64,000 nucleotides of DNA, taken from the NCBI RefSeq assembly GCF_037042905.1, contig NC_087246.1, positions 35,644,001-35,708,000 on the forward strand. Reading direction: 5' to 3'. The translations under genes were made by a program, and so were the position numbers. Shown here piece after piece: positions 24,301 to 37,105 of the stretch. Source of the DNA: Lytechinus pictus. Lineage: Eukaryota; Echinodermata; Echinoidea; Temnopleuroida; Toxopneustidae. The notes below the pieces were generated by a model. That model was not told the origin of the DNA and did not search any database. It was given only the letters and a program-made list of their open reading frames with translations. Positions within the stretch are counted from its first letter, which is position 1. Every line of letters starts with the position of its first letter.

Positions 24301-27300
24301 AATGACATTTATTATTGACTGTCGGTACCATTTCGCACGGAATGCAATCCATAGTCGAGTGTCTTTATAGGAAGATTTTGATTTAAATAGAAAAAAAAAG
24401 TATAGAGATAAAAGAAAATTCAAAGTTCATTGACATTGTTTTCGATAGACATTGTTTTCGATTGACCACAATGTACAATCAATCGTAAAAATTAAGCGTT
24501 CGGTTAATCGCTACCTTTTGTGTTACAGATTACAGGGTATCTTTGTAACACCTGAGGGTTTGGTGCTCTCAGAACACCCATTCATGTTAAACACCATAGT
24601 TTCCAGAGAACACATGAACAGATTCCCGTCGTTCGTGGTGACGTTCGTAAATGTCAAAGTATTTATTAAAAATGCCTCCAGGACGAAGATTTACTTTGAC
24701 TGATTTGATATCGAATTTTGATTTTATTTCCACATTTCAATAACAAAAGTATATGCAAGTTTAATCATTTTCCAACATTAAAAAATAAGGAGACGTTTTC
24801 CAAAAACAATAAGTTGGCCATCTACAAAAGATTGAAAAAAACATTTTCAGTTGAATTTATGTTATGTCGTTATTTCTATTGCAGTATAATGATGGTATGT
24901 GGATACGTGTGTCTGGCCATGAGTTCACCCGAAATACCAAGCCTGCTGTATCCTGCATCAATCTTACTAGGTGCAGCAGGACTCATCATTATCCTCGCAA
25001 GCTTTGAGGTGAGTATACCGGCCACACGTTTGGTTATTTCAAGTCCGGTGCTGGCATTGGTGCTGATGTTGGTGTTGGAATTTGGGTTGCTTCCCCTAGC
25101 CCCAAAATAAATTCTGAGTTTGTAAAACTGATCCAGATCACATTATTGGCATCTCAAAAAACAGTGAGTGACTGTTCAGGAACATCTTCATTTTATGTTT
25201 GGTGTTATACTCGTGTAAAAATTGACCTAACACCAACACCAATATGTCAACACTGAACTTGAAATCACCCGTTGGAAGCGTCCTCTGTCTGTCGTACGGG
25301 TTCAATGGCATTTGCGGCGGCGACAAATGCTCCGATTGAAAATCTGCACGTTAAGCCAAACATAAAATCCAACCATTTAAACTAAACCCTAATCCCTATC
25401 TTTACATTATCTCAACTAAAAACTCTATTACAATCCTCGATCTCTATACCCTATGCCCTCTAAGATATCAAAGCCCAGGGCAATTGTCGCAGGAGCAAAT
25501 GTCATATCACCATCGTCAGCGGCGTAACAGGGTTCGGTGGCCAGGGGGGGCAAGAGCCAAAAATTTCCCGGTCATATCATGGAACTGGCAATGGCGTCAT
25601 AAGGCAAAATTTTTGTGGGGGCGATATGGCGTATCAGGCAAATATATATATATATAAAAGCGAGCGAGCAAAATTTTTTGACATTTTTATTGCAAAAGTC
25701 AAATTTTGTGATAGATTTTGACATAATGTTAAAAATATGATATCATATTCACCCTCCTCTCTTTCCTTTTTTTTTCTCTTTTTTTGTACGCCACGGTGAA
25801 CAGGATTTTTGTTATGATTGTGAGCATCAGGGCGAAGCTCTATGTGCTCGAGGGGGCCGAGTATGGCGCTTCTGGCAAGAAGTAGCTTAATATAGGTCCC
25901 GAGCGAGCGAAGCGAGCGAGATAAAAAAAAAAACACCTTTTCATGAGAATCTAACATGAAGATAGATTTTAACGTGATATTCAGAAAAATATAATACACT
26001 TTCCCTTCTTTCCTCATTTTTTTTTGTTTGGTTGTAGAACTTTTGGGGGACATGGTCCAAACTCATCCATATAACAGTGCTTTATGGGTGGGGTCCAGGG
26101 CAGAGCCCCGGAACCTCTTGATATCAAAGCCATTTTAAACCTTACAGATGGCCACTTATTTTAATCAAATTGCGTGTATATTTATATAGCTAAAACACAA
26201 CACATAAATTCAATGCAGTTGTGTATCGTATTCATCCAAATATTGTGAGGGGCACACCATAGCAAATATGGGAAAATTTGTAAAAAGTCGCCAGCGAGCG
26301 AAGCGAGCCAGAAATAAAATGGCCTGTTAAAATGAAATTCTACTTATGTGATAGATTTTAACATCATTATAGCAAATATCATGTCATATATTTTTTTTCA
26401 TTCATCTCATTTCGCTGCCTCCTTTATTTTCTTTTATTTCCCCTTGGCTGTGAAACCACCCCCCGATACGCCAGTGCTTCAACGTACAACTTCATGCAGG
26501 AAGGGTCCATATAGGGGCCCGTTATAGAACCCATTAAAGGTTACAGATGAAGAGCCCCCACTGCACGGGGTCTTGACTCTTGGACAGAGCCTTTGGAGAT
26601 TTAGCAAGTTTATGATAGACTTTCATACGACATTATGCTATATACCATCCATTTTTCTTCCCGCTCGTTATCTCAATCCTCAGCAGCCCGGTAGTGTACG
26701 TTATCTTGTCCCTATTCTTTATTTTCCAATTTAGATTTTGGCTAATTCTATTCTGCCTTTATAATTCCCGCTTTTGTTTGCCTTTTTGTCATCTTTAACT
26801 TATTTCCCTGTCTTACTAATCATGATAATGTATTTGTATATCGGGGCGAATTGTTCTTTCTCACTTGTTCTTTTTTCCTTCTTTTTCCCGTTATCTTTCC
26901 GTTTTCCCTTTTTTATGCTTTTTCTTAGTTTTCTTTTCCCTTCCCCTTTTTTCTTTCCTTTCCCTTTCCCTTTCTTCCCCTTTTTTTTTATTTTTCCCGT
27001 TTTTTTTTTAATTTTCCCGGTGAGCTTCGCCAGGGGGGGCAGTTTGCCCCCCCTGCCCCCCCGCCTGTGTACGCCACTGACCATCGTACGACAGCCCAAG
27101 GAGCTTTTGTTTTGGACGACGTATATGCTTCTGCAACGGTTGCCAACGACTATCTGTGCGGTGGTTACGGTGGGGTTACGGTAATTAGTTTTTGCACCGA
27201 GACGCAAAACGAATTGGATAAATTTATTGAAAATGTCCATCAAATGGCAATGAACAGCTGGAAGGTCTTTGTAGAAAGTTTCGTCCTAAGTTTTGGAGCT

Positions 27301-30300
27301 GACGAAAAATGGCAAATATGTCGTTTGTCCAGAATCCAGGACGAAACATCTCATTGATTCACCAAGTTTCGACAATGACTTGTTTGCCTTTGGTATGAAG
27401 GACATTTTAAAATACCTTTTCTATGTTCTTGAAACCATTCTGAATCACGGTGCGAAACTCTCTATACGTTTCTCCTGCGAAAAAAAATCGTTTCGATCTC
27501 TAGGATTGGACGTATATTGAGATACTGACAAGAAATCATGTGATCTCTATTGTCATATTGTAGATTTTAGAACATTGCTGATTCTCCCAGGGAACAGTCC
27601 TAAGTCGGAGAACCGATTAGAGTCAGTGAAGCCTGCGCTGATGGTTCAATCGGCAATTTCATCGTCGGAGAAGAATCTGTCTTGCAAAGCGAAAGCCTAT
27701 TATGCGACCGCGACCGCATCAATTAGTAAACGACCATGTCAGCTGCCTGACATGCGACCTATATACCGCGTCAGTGCCCTAACGCCCTACCGCGTCTTTT
27801 ATGGGTTCCAAGACATTTGCTCCGGCGACAACTGCTCCGAATGAAAATCTGATGTTGTTGTTTTATTTTGATACTTGGCGTTCAGTCTTAAAGACTGTTT
27901 GCGCCTTTATGGAGATCGATAGTCAAACTGAATATCAGGAATTCATTGGAAACTGGGTGTGCCCAGTTCTCGTATCACGGCCAACCTGCTGCGTACATCA
28001 AGCAAACTTTCTCTCCATGGACCTTGGGCACTCAAATGACTGATTTAATTGCATGACACCACTTGCAGCATTTAGGGTCAGAAACATAAATACCTGACAT
28101 GTCATTTGTACTATAATTGCACTATTACTATTTTACTTCGGTTTTCTTTGCCTGACAATAAACCACGTCTATTTTCTGTCTGACACACATCCACCTTGAC
28201 GACACTAAATGACACAGGAATGACAGTTTTAATAATGGCCTTTATCACGCCGAGTGTGGAGTGTGACGATTGCTTGAAAACATACCATACCATACAATAA
28301 TTGCCTCAGTCCCAACTACGTACTGATTAACCTTCAAACTTTGTTTCCATACGATACCATACTATATATCGCCTCAGTCCCAATTACGCACTGATTAACC
28401 GTCAAACTTTTTTCTTGTTTGGAGAATTAAGACAGTGTTTATTCCTTGACAAACAAAATCGTCAATAACTGCCTGATATACGATGGCCTGTGTTGCATAA
28501 CAAATGGCCATATTAATTGCCTGAAAAATCCAAGTCTGCCGACATTCGGTGAAATACATTGTCTGATCACCGTTTGTGGCCTAACATGAGACCCTTGAAA
28601 GGGGGTCTTACAATAATTGTGTAGTTGCCTTTCCAGTTGTGAAATCCCCTGTAATTACACACCCACAACCATTTCAGTGACCTGAATCCACTGCAAAAAG
28701 CTCACATTGTAGTAACTAATATCATTTTATATCCTTATATACAGATAGCAAATCTATTTCCAACTCAAAAGTCGACCGTGATCGGGGTGATGAATGGTTG
28801 TTACGACACTTCAACCCTTATCTTCTTTCTAATAAAGGTAAGTATACATGTATGTCGTACACACTAGCGTATGAGGAGGGGTGTCACGTGCTCTGGATGC
28901 CACTTTCAGGGGGGGGGGGGTGAAACGAATAAAAAAAATGCAGAAAATCGGAAAAGAACGGAAAGAAACCATCGTGCCAGCGGCTTAAATATAAGTAACC
29001 CAATGTGCTTTCCTGTTTAAAGTAAGTAAATTCAATGCTTTTATTTCATCTCCAATTCAAACACAATACTAAGAAATGTAAATAGGATACAAATTAAGGG
29101 ATTGACATTTAAAAAAGCAGTACAAAGAAGGGCGTATATGGAAATGGAAATGAGGGGTCCACTAAAAACAATATCCCACTCGTCCTAAAAAATACATTCA
29201 TATTCCATGAATACAAATCATCATTATGTCAGTTTGATTGGTTTGTGCTTTCAAGTACAAATTCTTCCAGAGTAAAGAGTTTTCACTCCTCAATGCACGA
29301 CGAATTCAAGAACACAGTAAAGATGTAATGATGATGCCTTATAAATGACAATGAACAGCTGGGAGGTATTTGGCAAAAATCGTGAACCGGCCGGAACAGC
29401 AGTTCCGTCCTAAGTTTAGGAGCTGACGAAAAAATCCAAATAAATCGTTTGTCCAGAGTGAAGGACGAAACAGGTGTTTTGATTCGCAAATTTTCGACAA
29501 AGACTCCTTGGTTATTATGTTTTTGAATCCGGATAGTGCGTCGTGGAGCGCAAACTCTTTCATCGAACTGATAAACTTTGTCGATAGTTAATCGACTCAT
29601 TTACTATCATCATAGATCGCTTACGAGAACGGAATTTCATTAGAGGTCTCCTCCCTAGCGCTGGCATGTACTACCGTCTTCTTTTTTGTCAATATATGCC
29701 TTCTTCCCCGGCATCATATTCCCTGGCCACTCCCTGATGACTACTTCCTTCATGTGCCCTGCTTACCCGATCCCGAATTCGATACGATCAGCGAGGTTGA
29801 GATGGTCGTCGAGAACGAGAATGGGATGGTGCTTTGTTCTGCGGAAGGCGATCTCACAACGAGCCGCACACTTTGTGACGTAGGAACGCAAACGTTCGAG
29901 TTTGATAATCTCGGGTTTGAGGACCCGGTGGTGACGAAAGGTGTGCCGATTATCTATTCTATTGATTTTAAATTATGGTTGTTTTTCGTAGAATTGATGT
30001 AATATAAACTAGAAAGTGTGAGAGAAAATCTTTCCTACTATTCATGGTTTTGTTTGAGCTCAGGCCTTTTTTGTCCCATGTCGTATTAAAGTTCAAGTTC
30101 AAGGAGAAGAAAAAAGTAAACCACTTTATGCCACAAACTATAATATAGTTTTTCTTTTGTTCCACGTCTCATATGTCAGCGTGAATAATAAAAAAAATGT
30201 TATTTGTATTTTGTATCCCTCTCCCACGGATTTTGGCCCATATAAATGGATAAGCGTCCCTCTATGGGATTTCAATGTAAATACGACCAGTAGCGTACCG

Positions 30301-31384
30301 TGGGCCACGGCAAAGGTGGGGGTGGGGCACGGGCAAAAAATTTGAATCACCACTTTAACTTACCGAGCGCAAAGATATAGGATTGTGTAGATATCAATAC
30401 CTCAATTTTCCATGGCTAAAAATGTCCGATTTTGAGGAAAAACTTGTTAATAGGGCAACGTGTTTATCTTGCTCAAGTGATGAAACTGTTTTACAGGTAT
30501 CGTCTTTGTTTTTTAACAATTCAGGTTTTATCATATAAAATATAATAGGCTCTTTGTCTTGAAATTGAACGTTCCGTAGACTTCCACTGAATGAAATGGT
30601 AGATTTGAACCACAACACATTTAATAACAATGATAATATGATAATATTATTAATGATAATAATAATAATAACAATAATAATAATGCTGATGTCTTAATTA
30701 AGCGCACATACCGTCCGAAGACGCTCATGGCGCTAGCCCAGCAACACTTCATTTAGATATATAAAGAAAAACTACAAATATACATGTAGGCCTAAACAAA
30801 TTCTACAAATTTATTATAATTTACCTTTTTTTTCACAGTAAAAAAGAGAGTGTCCTTACATGTTGAGGATATCATCAATGAACGCCGTGCATCGAAACAG
30901 AGTTGGAGCACCGGCATTACCGGGGAACGGCGTTTATCCAAGCAAAGTTGGAACATCGGGGAACGGCGTTTATCCAAGCAAAGTTGGGACACCGGGGACC
31001 GACGTTTATCCAAGCAAAGTGTGAACAGTAAAATAAGCTCAAGGAACTCGTTAGATAGCCGCATGAGTCAGAAAGAGCTCGCCAAGAGACGAGAGAGCAT
31101 TCATGAAGAGAATTCAGAACTGAAAAGGGATGAGGCCTACCCAACATTCTTTTCCTGTTTGAAGAGTCCGATGTTTTTCTTCATGTCGTTTTGGGCCATC
31201 GTCATCCAACTCCAACTGCTCTTCGTTTTGGCGATTATGAACCCTTGGCTTACGTGGCTAGCCGACGGTGATATTGATGTCGGTAATAGACCCTTTTGTC
31301 TTCTTATCAATCAATCAACCCTCCTCCTTTTCTTTTCTCCTCAACCTTTTCCTCCTCCTCATCATCATCATCATCACCTTCATC

Positions 31385-31416
<32 letters not shown>

Positions 31417-34400
31417 CATCATTATCATCATATCATTGTCATCATCTCCATTATCATCATCATCATCCTAATCATCATAATCGTCATCAACATTATCATT
31501 ATCAACAAGATCATCAACAACATCATCATCATTATCATCTCCATCATCATCATCATCCTCTTCGTCAACATCATCATCCTCATCATGAATATCGATACTA
31601 TATGTATCATCATAACATATAATACTATTTTATCGTTCCTTATTATGTGCCCTCCTTCCCTCTTCTCCCCCATCATCGCCACAATCAATATCAACATCAG
31701 TAAGCACGTTCGTATCACCTAATCACCATATTCATCAATACCCTTTTTTACGAATAAGATGAAGTCCGAGTGATCTTAGTCCCAATGTGAATTTCTATCT
31801 ATGAAATATATGGGATATTTCTTAATATTTATCTATGAACGATGTGGTACACGTAAACTTGGTTACCGTTTCTTATTATGCTTTTATGTTGCAGTGAGTC
31901 AATACACTAATGTGCTTGCGTTGATGAGTTTTGTGAGTATGATTGGAGGACCCCTTGGAGGTCTGCTATTAGATAGGAGAAAACTCACCTTGTGTGCAGC
32001 ACCACTGGAATCAGGTAAGCCTCCCCCCCCTCTTTTTTCTCTCCCTCTCGCTCTCTCTAGGTATCAATTTCATTAATCAAATAATGATTTATTTCATCAT
32101 CATACAGAATAATAGAAATAAATATAATTAACGCAATCATCGGTACAAACCGGGGAACTGAGGATGTGTGGGGTGCTGTAAAAAATATACGTTCATTTAT
32201 GAATGAATCATCAGCCCGAAAATCAAGCGCAATACTTTTTATTAAAATGCATACTGGATTTGTAGTTGATTTGCACTCAGTTAAAACTCAATCAACAGTT
32301 AATTAAGCTTGATTCAGGGACTAATGATTGATTTGCAATTAATTGTAAGTTTCTTGCAACGTCTCTTTTCCCATAGGGCCTTAACATGTCCATCTTGCAA
32401 CTTGTTACTTTCACAAATTCTATTTTTCATTCTTTAGAACCTGCGTATGGTCCATTGACTGATCTGCGAAACAGTTGGTTGGCAGTGACTTGCACGACTG
32501 TTATGTCAATCGCCTACTCGGTATGCATGCTGGTTCGAATCCTCCCTCTCCAGTATTTGACCTTTGCCCTCTTGACCTTGTGTAGGTCAATGTTGTATGG
32601 CGTATCGGCAGGTGTGGTTCCACTCACGTGAGTATTGTATTGTTTTCAATGTCCTTCCATTTTATGTTTCATCGTTAATATATTCTTTTACAATTATCAA
32701 AGCCGTGCAGAATTGACAAAATTCGCTGTTTTGTACCCTTTTTTTCAATAAGAGTGGAAAGACTATAAATAGGCTATAAAATGGCGAGTTGCCTTAGCTT
32801 ATTTGAAAAGATGTACTACAGTTGTTGACTTACCGTTAATGAGCACAATCATTGATTTAACATGGCGATTGAACTTGAAGATTGTCTTGACCTTTTGAAG
32901 AGTTTTGCCGGGACTGGGAGGCGCAATACACGTCCAGGTGAACACCCTAGTGCATGCGTTGTGACACAGGACCAACATTTGCGTCCTTTCCGATAGACGG
33001 AGTGTTTTCTAACTGCGCTCACACCTGTACTGGATACAGCAATGGGGCATGATTACATACAACGCTCTAGCACCAGATTTTTGGTAGACGCGCTTTTGCA
33101 TGGGCGGGACTCGAACCCCATGAAATCATATTATCTTATCCGAAACAGACGCTCGAACCCACTGAGCTACGGTGCCTCCTAAATAATAACAATAATAATC
33201 CACATTTACATAGCGCTTAATACATCGGAACGACGTCTCTAAGCGCTTTATAGATTATTACCCCGGTCATCGGATCCTTGCATGCCCGCATACAATGTAT
33301 GCACCTTCTCCATTCCCTGGGGAGCATTCCAACAAGAGTTCAAAGACTCAATTGCCAGGCATACTACATAGGCTTTCGCATCATAACGGGTACCCATTTA
33401 ATACCTGGGTGGAGAGTGGCAACTAAATATTGTGGATTGACGCCTTGTCAAAGGACGCTAGGCCATGACAGGATTCGAACACACGACCCTCTGATTACAG
33501 GCGAGAGTCAGAACCTCTACACCACGACACTTCCACAGCTAACTACGAAATATTTAGACATCTAGTTACGATTCAATTTCTTTTAGAATGATTCCTTAAA
33601 GGAGTTGACATCAATTTAAATCAAAATACTCTTAAAGGAACCTGAACATTTTCCCTCAAGATTATTAGAATATTCATAACATAGGCATATTCACTAAAAA
33701 AATTGGCTAAGGTGAGGGGAGCAACTGAACAATATTTTTTTTTTTCATTTCGATTGCAGGTTTCCGATGAAATTCTATGGGATCGTTTATGGTATGACCT
33801 ACTTATTAATAGGTATCTGTGGCTTCCTACAATATCCACTTTTCATCCTGATCCAAAACGTGCTCATGGGTGACCCTCAATATGTAAGTAAACTATATGC
33901 TTCTTAAATACACCTGTATTTTGTTCACAAACCTTATTAAATGACAAAGAATTAGTTATTTGTGCAATATACGGCGACCATTGTGCGTATAGGAAGGGGG
34001 GGGGGGGACTAAGGGGCGCTTGAAAGTTCAACGTCCAATAAATCAATAGATAACAGGAAAGGAGAAATCGAAAAAAGAAATGTTTGAAATGTGATATGAA
34101 CTTAGATATTTCCAAAAGAACGACACGATATCAACTTGAAGAGAAATAAAACGAAAAGAACATAACATTTTAAATATGCATGTTTCAAGGTTCACCCCAG
34201 TCCTCATCAATTTTCGTGATATCCAAAATGTATAAATACCAATGACTCTGTTTAAGATTTTTTGATCATTACGCCATCGAATTGACTATATTCTCCTAAG
34301 TAACTTCCTCTTCCTTCCAGAGTCTTTCTTCATGTAAGTGTTTATCCTCTAACCCAGTTGAATAATTTGCTAACAACGGCAACTCTGCCACCAAATAGTT

Positions 34401-35027
34401 CTAACAAGGTCAACTGGTGGCTTTCACAAAATTCATTATATTTTTGGTATACACATATCTATTTTGTACATGCGTAATACAATTGGTAGCTGTTATGCGC
34501 ATGTGCGTTACGATATTTTTGCCACAATGACCTACTGACAGAAGTCACTTTGCAAATCTTTTCCTTTGACGGATATGTCTCCAAAGTTTGTAAGGTTTTT
34601 GAAGCCCAATGCCATTTTGCAATTCCAAAAGACTATTTCTCTAGTGTGTGTGCATTGCTTCACAGACACTGAGTATTTTCTGTTAACATATCTTCTTTTA
34701 ACCATGTTTAACGCTTTCCTCAAATATTGTGGTATTCTTAAATATAAATCTATTTGCAGATGGTGTCTTGCTTACCCCGCTTGAGGGCACTATTTCATTT
34801 TAGATCAATCGAAATATCAAGCATACCCGGGATCACTTACACATCATGTTCAAATATTTGTTTCACTTCGCCTATGCCCTTGGCCCCTTGTTTAACCTTT
34901 ATCTGATAACATTTGCTTCTTTTTTCAGGTCTTGATCGGATTTATTGTGGCCAATGTTCTAACTTTTTCCTATCCTATCTACATCATTTACCACGTGAAA
35001 ACCAGAATGGCTCAGCATCCGGGATAG
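21356..35027 (+). CDS. SLC43-like: SLC43-family 12-TM solute transporter, 10 coding exons
   Basis: Coding starts at ATG 21379, with an in-frame TGA just upstream at 21370-21372. Coding exons: 21379-21559, 22810-23014, 24885-25008, 28745-28837, 29616-29940, 30839-31282, 31895-32014, 32438-32627, 33760-33883 and 34929-35027. All phases agree and give 634 residues. SLC43 proteins (LAT3, LAT4, EEG1/SLC43A3) move neutral amino acids or nucleobases across the plasma membrane. Family marks: F-G-W-P-S-L-V-F-V in TM1 (residues 24-32), N-glycosylation site N56-A-T in the first outer loop, L-P-L-Q-Y-L-T-F with R-S-x-L-Y-G in the C-half, and H-I-P-W-P-L-P after TM6. The best match from memory is SLC43A3, but substrate is not assignable. 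It is longer than the usual ~490-570 residues because of a large TM6-TM7 loop carrying repeated R-R-x-S sites. An AATAAA lies at 35821-35826. Confidence 0.95.
23105..23425. repeat. Trinucleotide microsatellite (ATT/AGT/AGC)n
   Basis: About 320 bp of interrupted triplets passing from TTA to AGT to AGC and back to AGT, in intron 2 of the transporter gene. The long poly-Leu, Val and Thr open frames here are artefacts. Confidence 0.9.
25305..25505. mobile_element. ~200-bp MITE with GGCATTTGC...GCAAATGTC ends
   Basis: The left ATGGCATTTGCGGCGGCGAC and the right GTCGCAGGAGCAAATGTCAT are inverse with mismatches. A related single arm (GACATTTGCTCCGGCGACAA) recurs near 27811. It abuts the hAT-like element in transporter intron 3. 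Confidence 0.6.
25509..27087. mobile_element. hAT-like element with 8-bp target duplication ACCATCGT
   Basis: The element runs 25517-27079, from CAGCGGCGTAAC to GTACGCCACTG. ACCATCGT flanks it at 25509-25516 and 27080-27087. The interior carries GAGCGAGCGAAGCGAGCGAG words near 25658, 25900 and 26291, pyrimidine runs, and a right end rich in G and C runs. No transposase is encoded. It lies in transporter intron 3. Confidence 0.88.
27190..27480. mobile_element. Foldback repeat with GTCCTAAGTTTTGGAGCTGACGAA core
   Basis: Contains CAATGAACAGCTGG, then CGTCCTAAGTTTTGGAGCTG, then the roughly inverse CCAGAATCCAGGACGAAAC, then CTATGTTCTTGAAAC. Four other copies lie at 29296-29560, 44105-44340, 46050-46215 and 53325-53625. 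It is non-coding. Confidence 0.65.
29296..29560. mobile_element. Second copy of the GTCCTAAGTTT foldback repeat
   Basis: Shares GAATTCAAGAACACAGTAAA, GACAATGAACAGCTGGGA, CGTCCTAAGTTTAGGAGCTG and TTTCGACAAAGACTCCTTGG with the 53325-53625 copy. It lies in transporter intron 4, just before exon 5. Confidence 0.65.
30288..30640 (+). mobile_element. Left-end fragment of a hAT-like repeat
   Basis: Starts CAGTAGCGTACCGTGGGCCACGGCA, close to the left end of the 2239-3429 element, then a G-rich stretch and a short AT-rich body. No right end or target duplication was found, so the end coordinate is a guess. Confidence 0.45.
30880..31020 (+). repeat. In-frame coding minisatellite in the SLC43-like loop (R-R-x-S repeats)
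   Basis: Four units of the form [D/E]-R-R-[A/L]-S-K-Q-S, spaced 15, 12 and 12 codons, occupy residues 324-370. The last three are near-identical 36-bp DNA units (AACGGCGTTTATCCAAGCAA). All keep frame, and the array lies wholly within coding exon 6. Confidence 0.9.
31345..31610. repeat. (CAT/ATC)n trinucleotide microsatellite
   Basis: Interrupted CATCAT repeats in the intron directly after coding exon 6 of the transporter. Open frames through it read as His or Ile runs and are not genes. Confidence 0.9.
32880..33180 (-). mobile_element. tRNA-derived SINE, minus strand
   Basis: On the minus strand a tRNA-like head carries an A-box-like TAGCTCAGTGGG (33158-33169) and a B-box-like GGTTCGAGTCC (33107-33117). 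The body continues to about 32880. The promoter boxes are spaced as in a tRNA, but the rest does not fold as a normal tRNA. It lies in a transporter intron. Confidence 0.65.
33181..33537 (-). mobile_element. Second tRNA-derived SINE, minus strand, with ATT-type tail
   Basis: The minus-strand head has TGGTGTAGAGGTT (A-box-like) and TGTTCGAATCC (B-box, 33471-33481). The body includes AAGCGCTTAGAGACGTCG, and it ends in a TTATT-rich tail at 33181-33200. It lies next to, and in the same direction as, the SINE at 32880-33180. Confidence 0.65.
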
Positions 35028-36066
35028 TATACACTCGTCATCTCATATGCGAGAAAAATATACAACGTTTTCATTAAATTTTGTACGTTTTCTTCATAAA
35101 AAATAGATTAAATAACCTTGCATGCTGTCGTACAAATTACTGTTTAACAACCTTACAAAACTGCTAGACAATATAGCAGAATGTCTTTTTGTTAATTCCT
35201 GTTTCGAACAAAACAAAACTTTCAAGGAATGAGTGTTTTTTACCGTGTGACGTCAGTTCTTTTAGTCGGTTGCTCTTCATGATCAATTTTCATATCCGTT
35301 TGATTGGCATTTTTGGTTCGCTTTAATAATGATGATGTAAAATGATGCTGATATTTACAAGTTATACATTATCATCTGTACGGGACATAGCTATTAAATA
35401 GCTCGTCCGTCACAGCTGCCGATGTGAAAAGAGTATTTAAACGGTCAATGCCAACATTGGTCAAATGTTTATGATATAAGAGAGTCCGACCAATAATTTT
35501 GATGATTCATTACCTGTTTATGAAAGATTACCCAATTTTTGTGTTGATTTTATCCACTTTTCTTATCAGACAGATATTCACAAATATATTGATTGTTTTG
35601 ACTTATACCTATTAGGAGCGTCACGTGGATGTAAAAGTTGATTTAAAGATTACATTGAAAAAAAAGAAAATATGCACAAAATATCAAATTACGAAACATC
35701 ATGTATCGCGTACCTATTTTTTGAAAATGTGTGTCTCAAATGACCTATACCAGTTCACTGTTAAGCCTCATATTTTAGGGTGAAATGTTCAACCATCCGA
35801 TGATCTAGAAACTTTTAAAAAATAAATGCAAATACACACCCTTCTTTCTGGTTTGTATTGCATTCACGTAGCTAATTCAAATATGAATATTTTAATATGC
35901 AGTTCACATATCTGATTACTGTTACGGGGACTTCTCAGAGACTATCTTTAATCCTTTTTGTAATAGAAGATAGCAGATAACATCTTTGGAATGTGTTTAT
36001 TCTTGGATAAATGCGGTTTAATTTCAAAGGCTATCAGACCCAAATTCAGGTTAATCATTCGGGATA
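35028..36066. other. 3' UTR of the transporter and flanking DNA
   Basis: AT-rich DNA after the stop codon. An AATAAA at 35821-35826 could serve as polyadenylation signal. I see nothing else. Confidence 0.4.
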
Positions 36067-36300
36067 TACAGTGATGCTCAAAAGTTAGTGAACCCCACTC
36101 GAAAATGAACATATTTTAGAATCTTTCATTTCTGCCATGTTTTAGATATTAAATTTTGATTTCAGGTGATAAAATATTACATTAAAACAAGTTTGTTTCT
36201 ATTGGCTCACAAAACATGGTAATGAGGTTGTTTTCATTTACCCTCATCATGAAGGAGCGCATTCTGTGAAGGGGTTCACTAACTTTTGAACAAAAGTGTA
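36067..36300. mobile_element. TA-flanked MITE, 234 bp
   Basis: The left TACAGTGATGCTCAAAAGTT and the right AACTTTTGAACAAAAGTGTA form inverted ends, with AGTGAACCCC and GGGGTTCACT inside. Terminal TA fits a Tc1/mariner-type MITE. Confidence 0.75.
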
Positions 36301-36439
36301 CATCCCTTAAATCTAGGAACATCCAGGTTGTTTAAAAAATATATCAAATTCAGTTGTCGGGCTTAAACAACGTGCATATAACTTCTTTACATTGTACACA
36401 GGCTAATGATAATGCCTGTAGTATTTTTATTTCATGAGA

Positions 36440-36540
36440 TGAGGGATAGGAGGGCATACGTGCTATGTCGGGAATCGAACTCATGATTTTAACGAGTATC
36501 GGTGTTTTTGACCAACTCAATCAAGGCACCTCGAGTACCT
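36440..36540 (-). mobile_element. tRNA-like SINE fragment
   Basis: The minus strand reads GGTGCCTTGATTGAGTTGG...GAGTTCGATTCCCGACA, an A-box- and B-box-like pair at tRNA spacing without a proper anticodon stem. A decayed SINE head is likely. Confidence 0.45.
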
Positions 36541-37029
36541 TCTTATTACCATAATATTATGTTTCATAGTAGTTCAGGATTTTATGTAACCAAGGTTTCA
36601 TAGCAAACCAAAAACAGTGAGTATTCATTTATTGTTTATCGTTTATCAACCCATACGAATGAATTGTATACGTCTGTTGTTCGTCTCGATACTCTGGTCT
36701 AGCACAATTTAAAGAAGAGCGTCCTAATGTACCCCAGACCGTCACTTACATACAGACCGCTAAATAAAACAGTTTTTTTATTGATAAAATAGATGTCGTT
36801 GTGAAACGTATGCATCGAGATAGAGCAGAAGAAAAAAATATATTTTCTATGTATGCCGCATTTCCATTTTTAATATTTAATATCCTTATTCATATATGGG
36901 ATTTTGCTCTTGCCCGTCGGCGACTTTTTTCAATCATGCACTGACATGAGAGGGCTGTTTTGGAGGCTTTGAATCAGACTACAAATCTTGGAACTTTTTC
37001 ATAGTCTTCCCTCATTTTTTTTCAAAATC

Positions 37030-37105
37030 ATTGCAAAATCGTCCTAGGAGAGAATCGAACTTACGGCTTGTGCTATATCAATCGAGCTGATCGACGAGTT
37101 GGAAG
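37030..37105 (-). mobile_element. tRNA-like SINE fragment
   Basis: The minus strand reads GATCAGCTCGATTGATATAG...AAGTTCGATTCTCTCCTAGG, which is B-box-like with a degenerate A-box. Short and decayed. Confidence 0.4.

Noticed and set aside
24452-24703. Possible extra transporter exon near 24530 (GTTACAG acceptor)
   Set aside because: Exons 22810-23014 and 24885-25008 already join in phase and match the family without a gap.
26774-27243. Open frames on both strands
   Set aside because: They come from the pyrimidine-rich right part of the hAT-like element and have low-complexity composition.
31268-31722. Long extension of the transporter exon 6 frame past 31282
   Set aside because: It runs through a GTAATA donor into a CAT microsatellite. 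The next exon (31895) restores frame and family similarity.
33060-33537. tRNA genes
   Set aside because: A- and B-boxes are present but the sequences do not form a full cloverleaf with a clear anticodon arm. SINE heads fit better.
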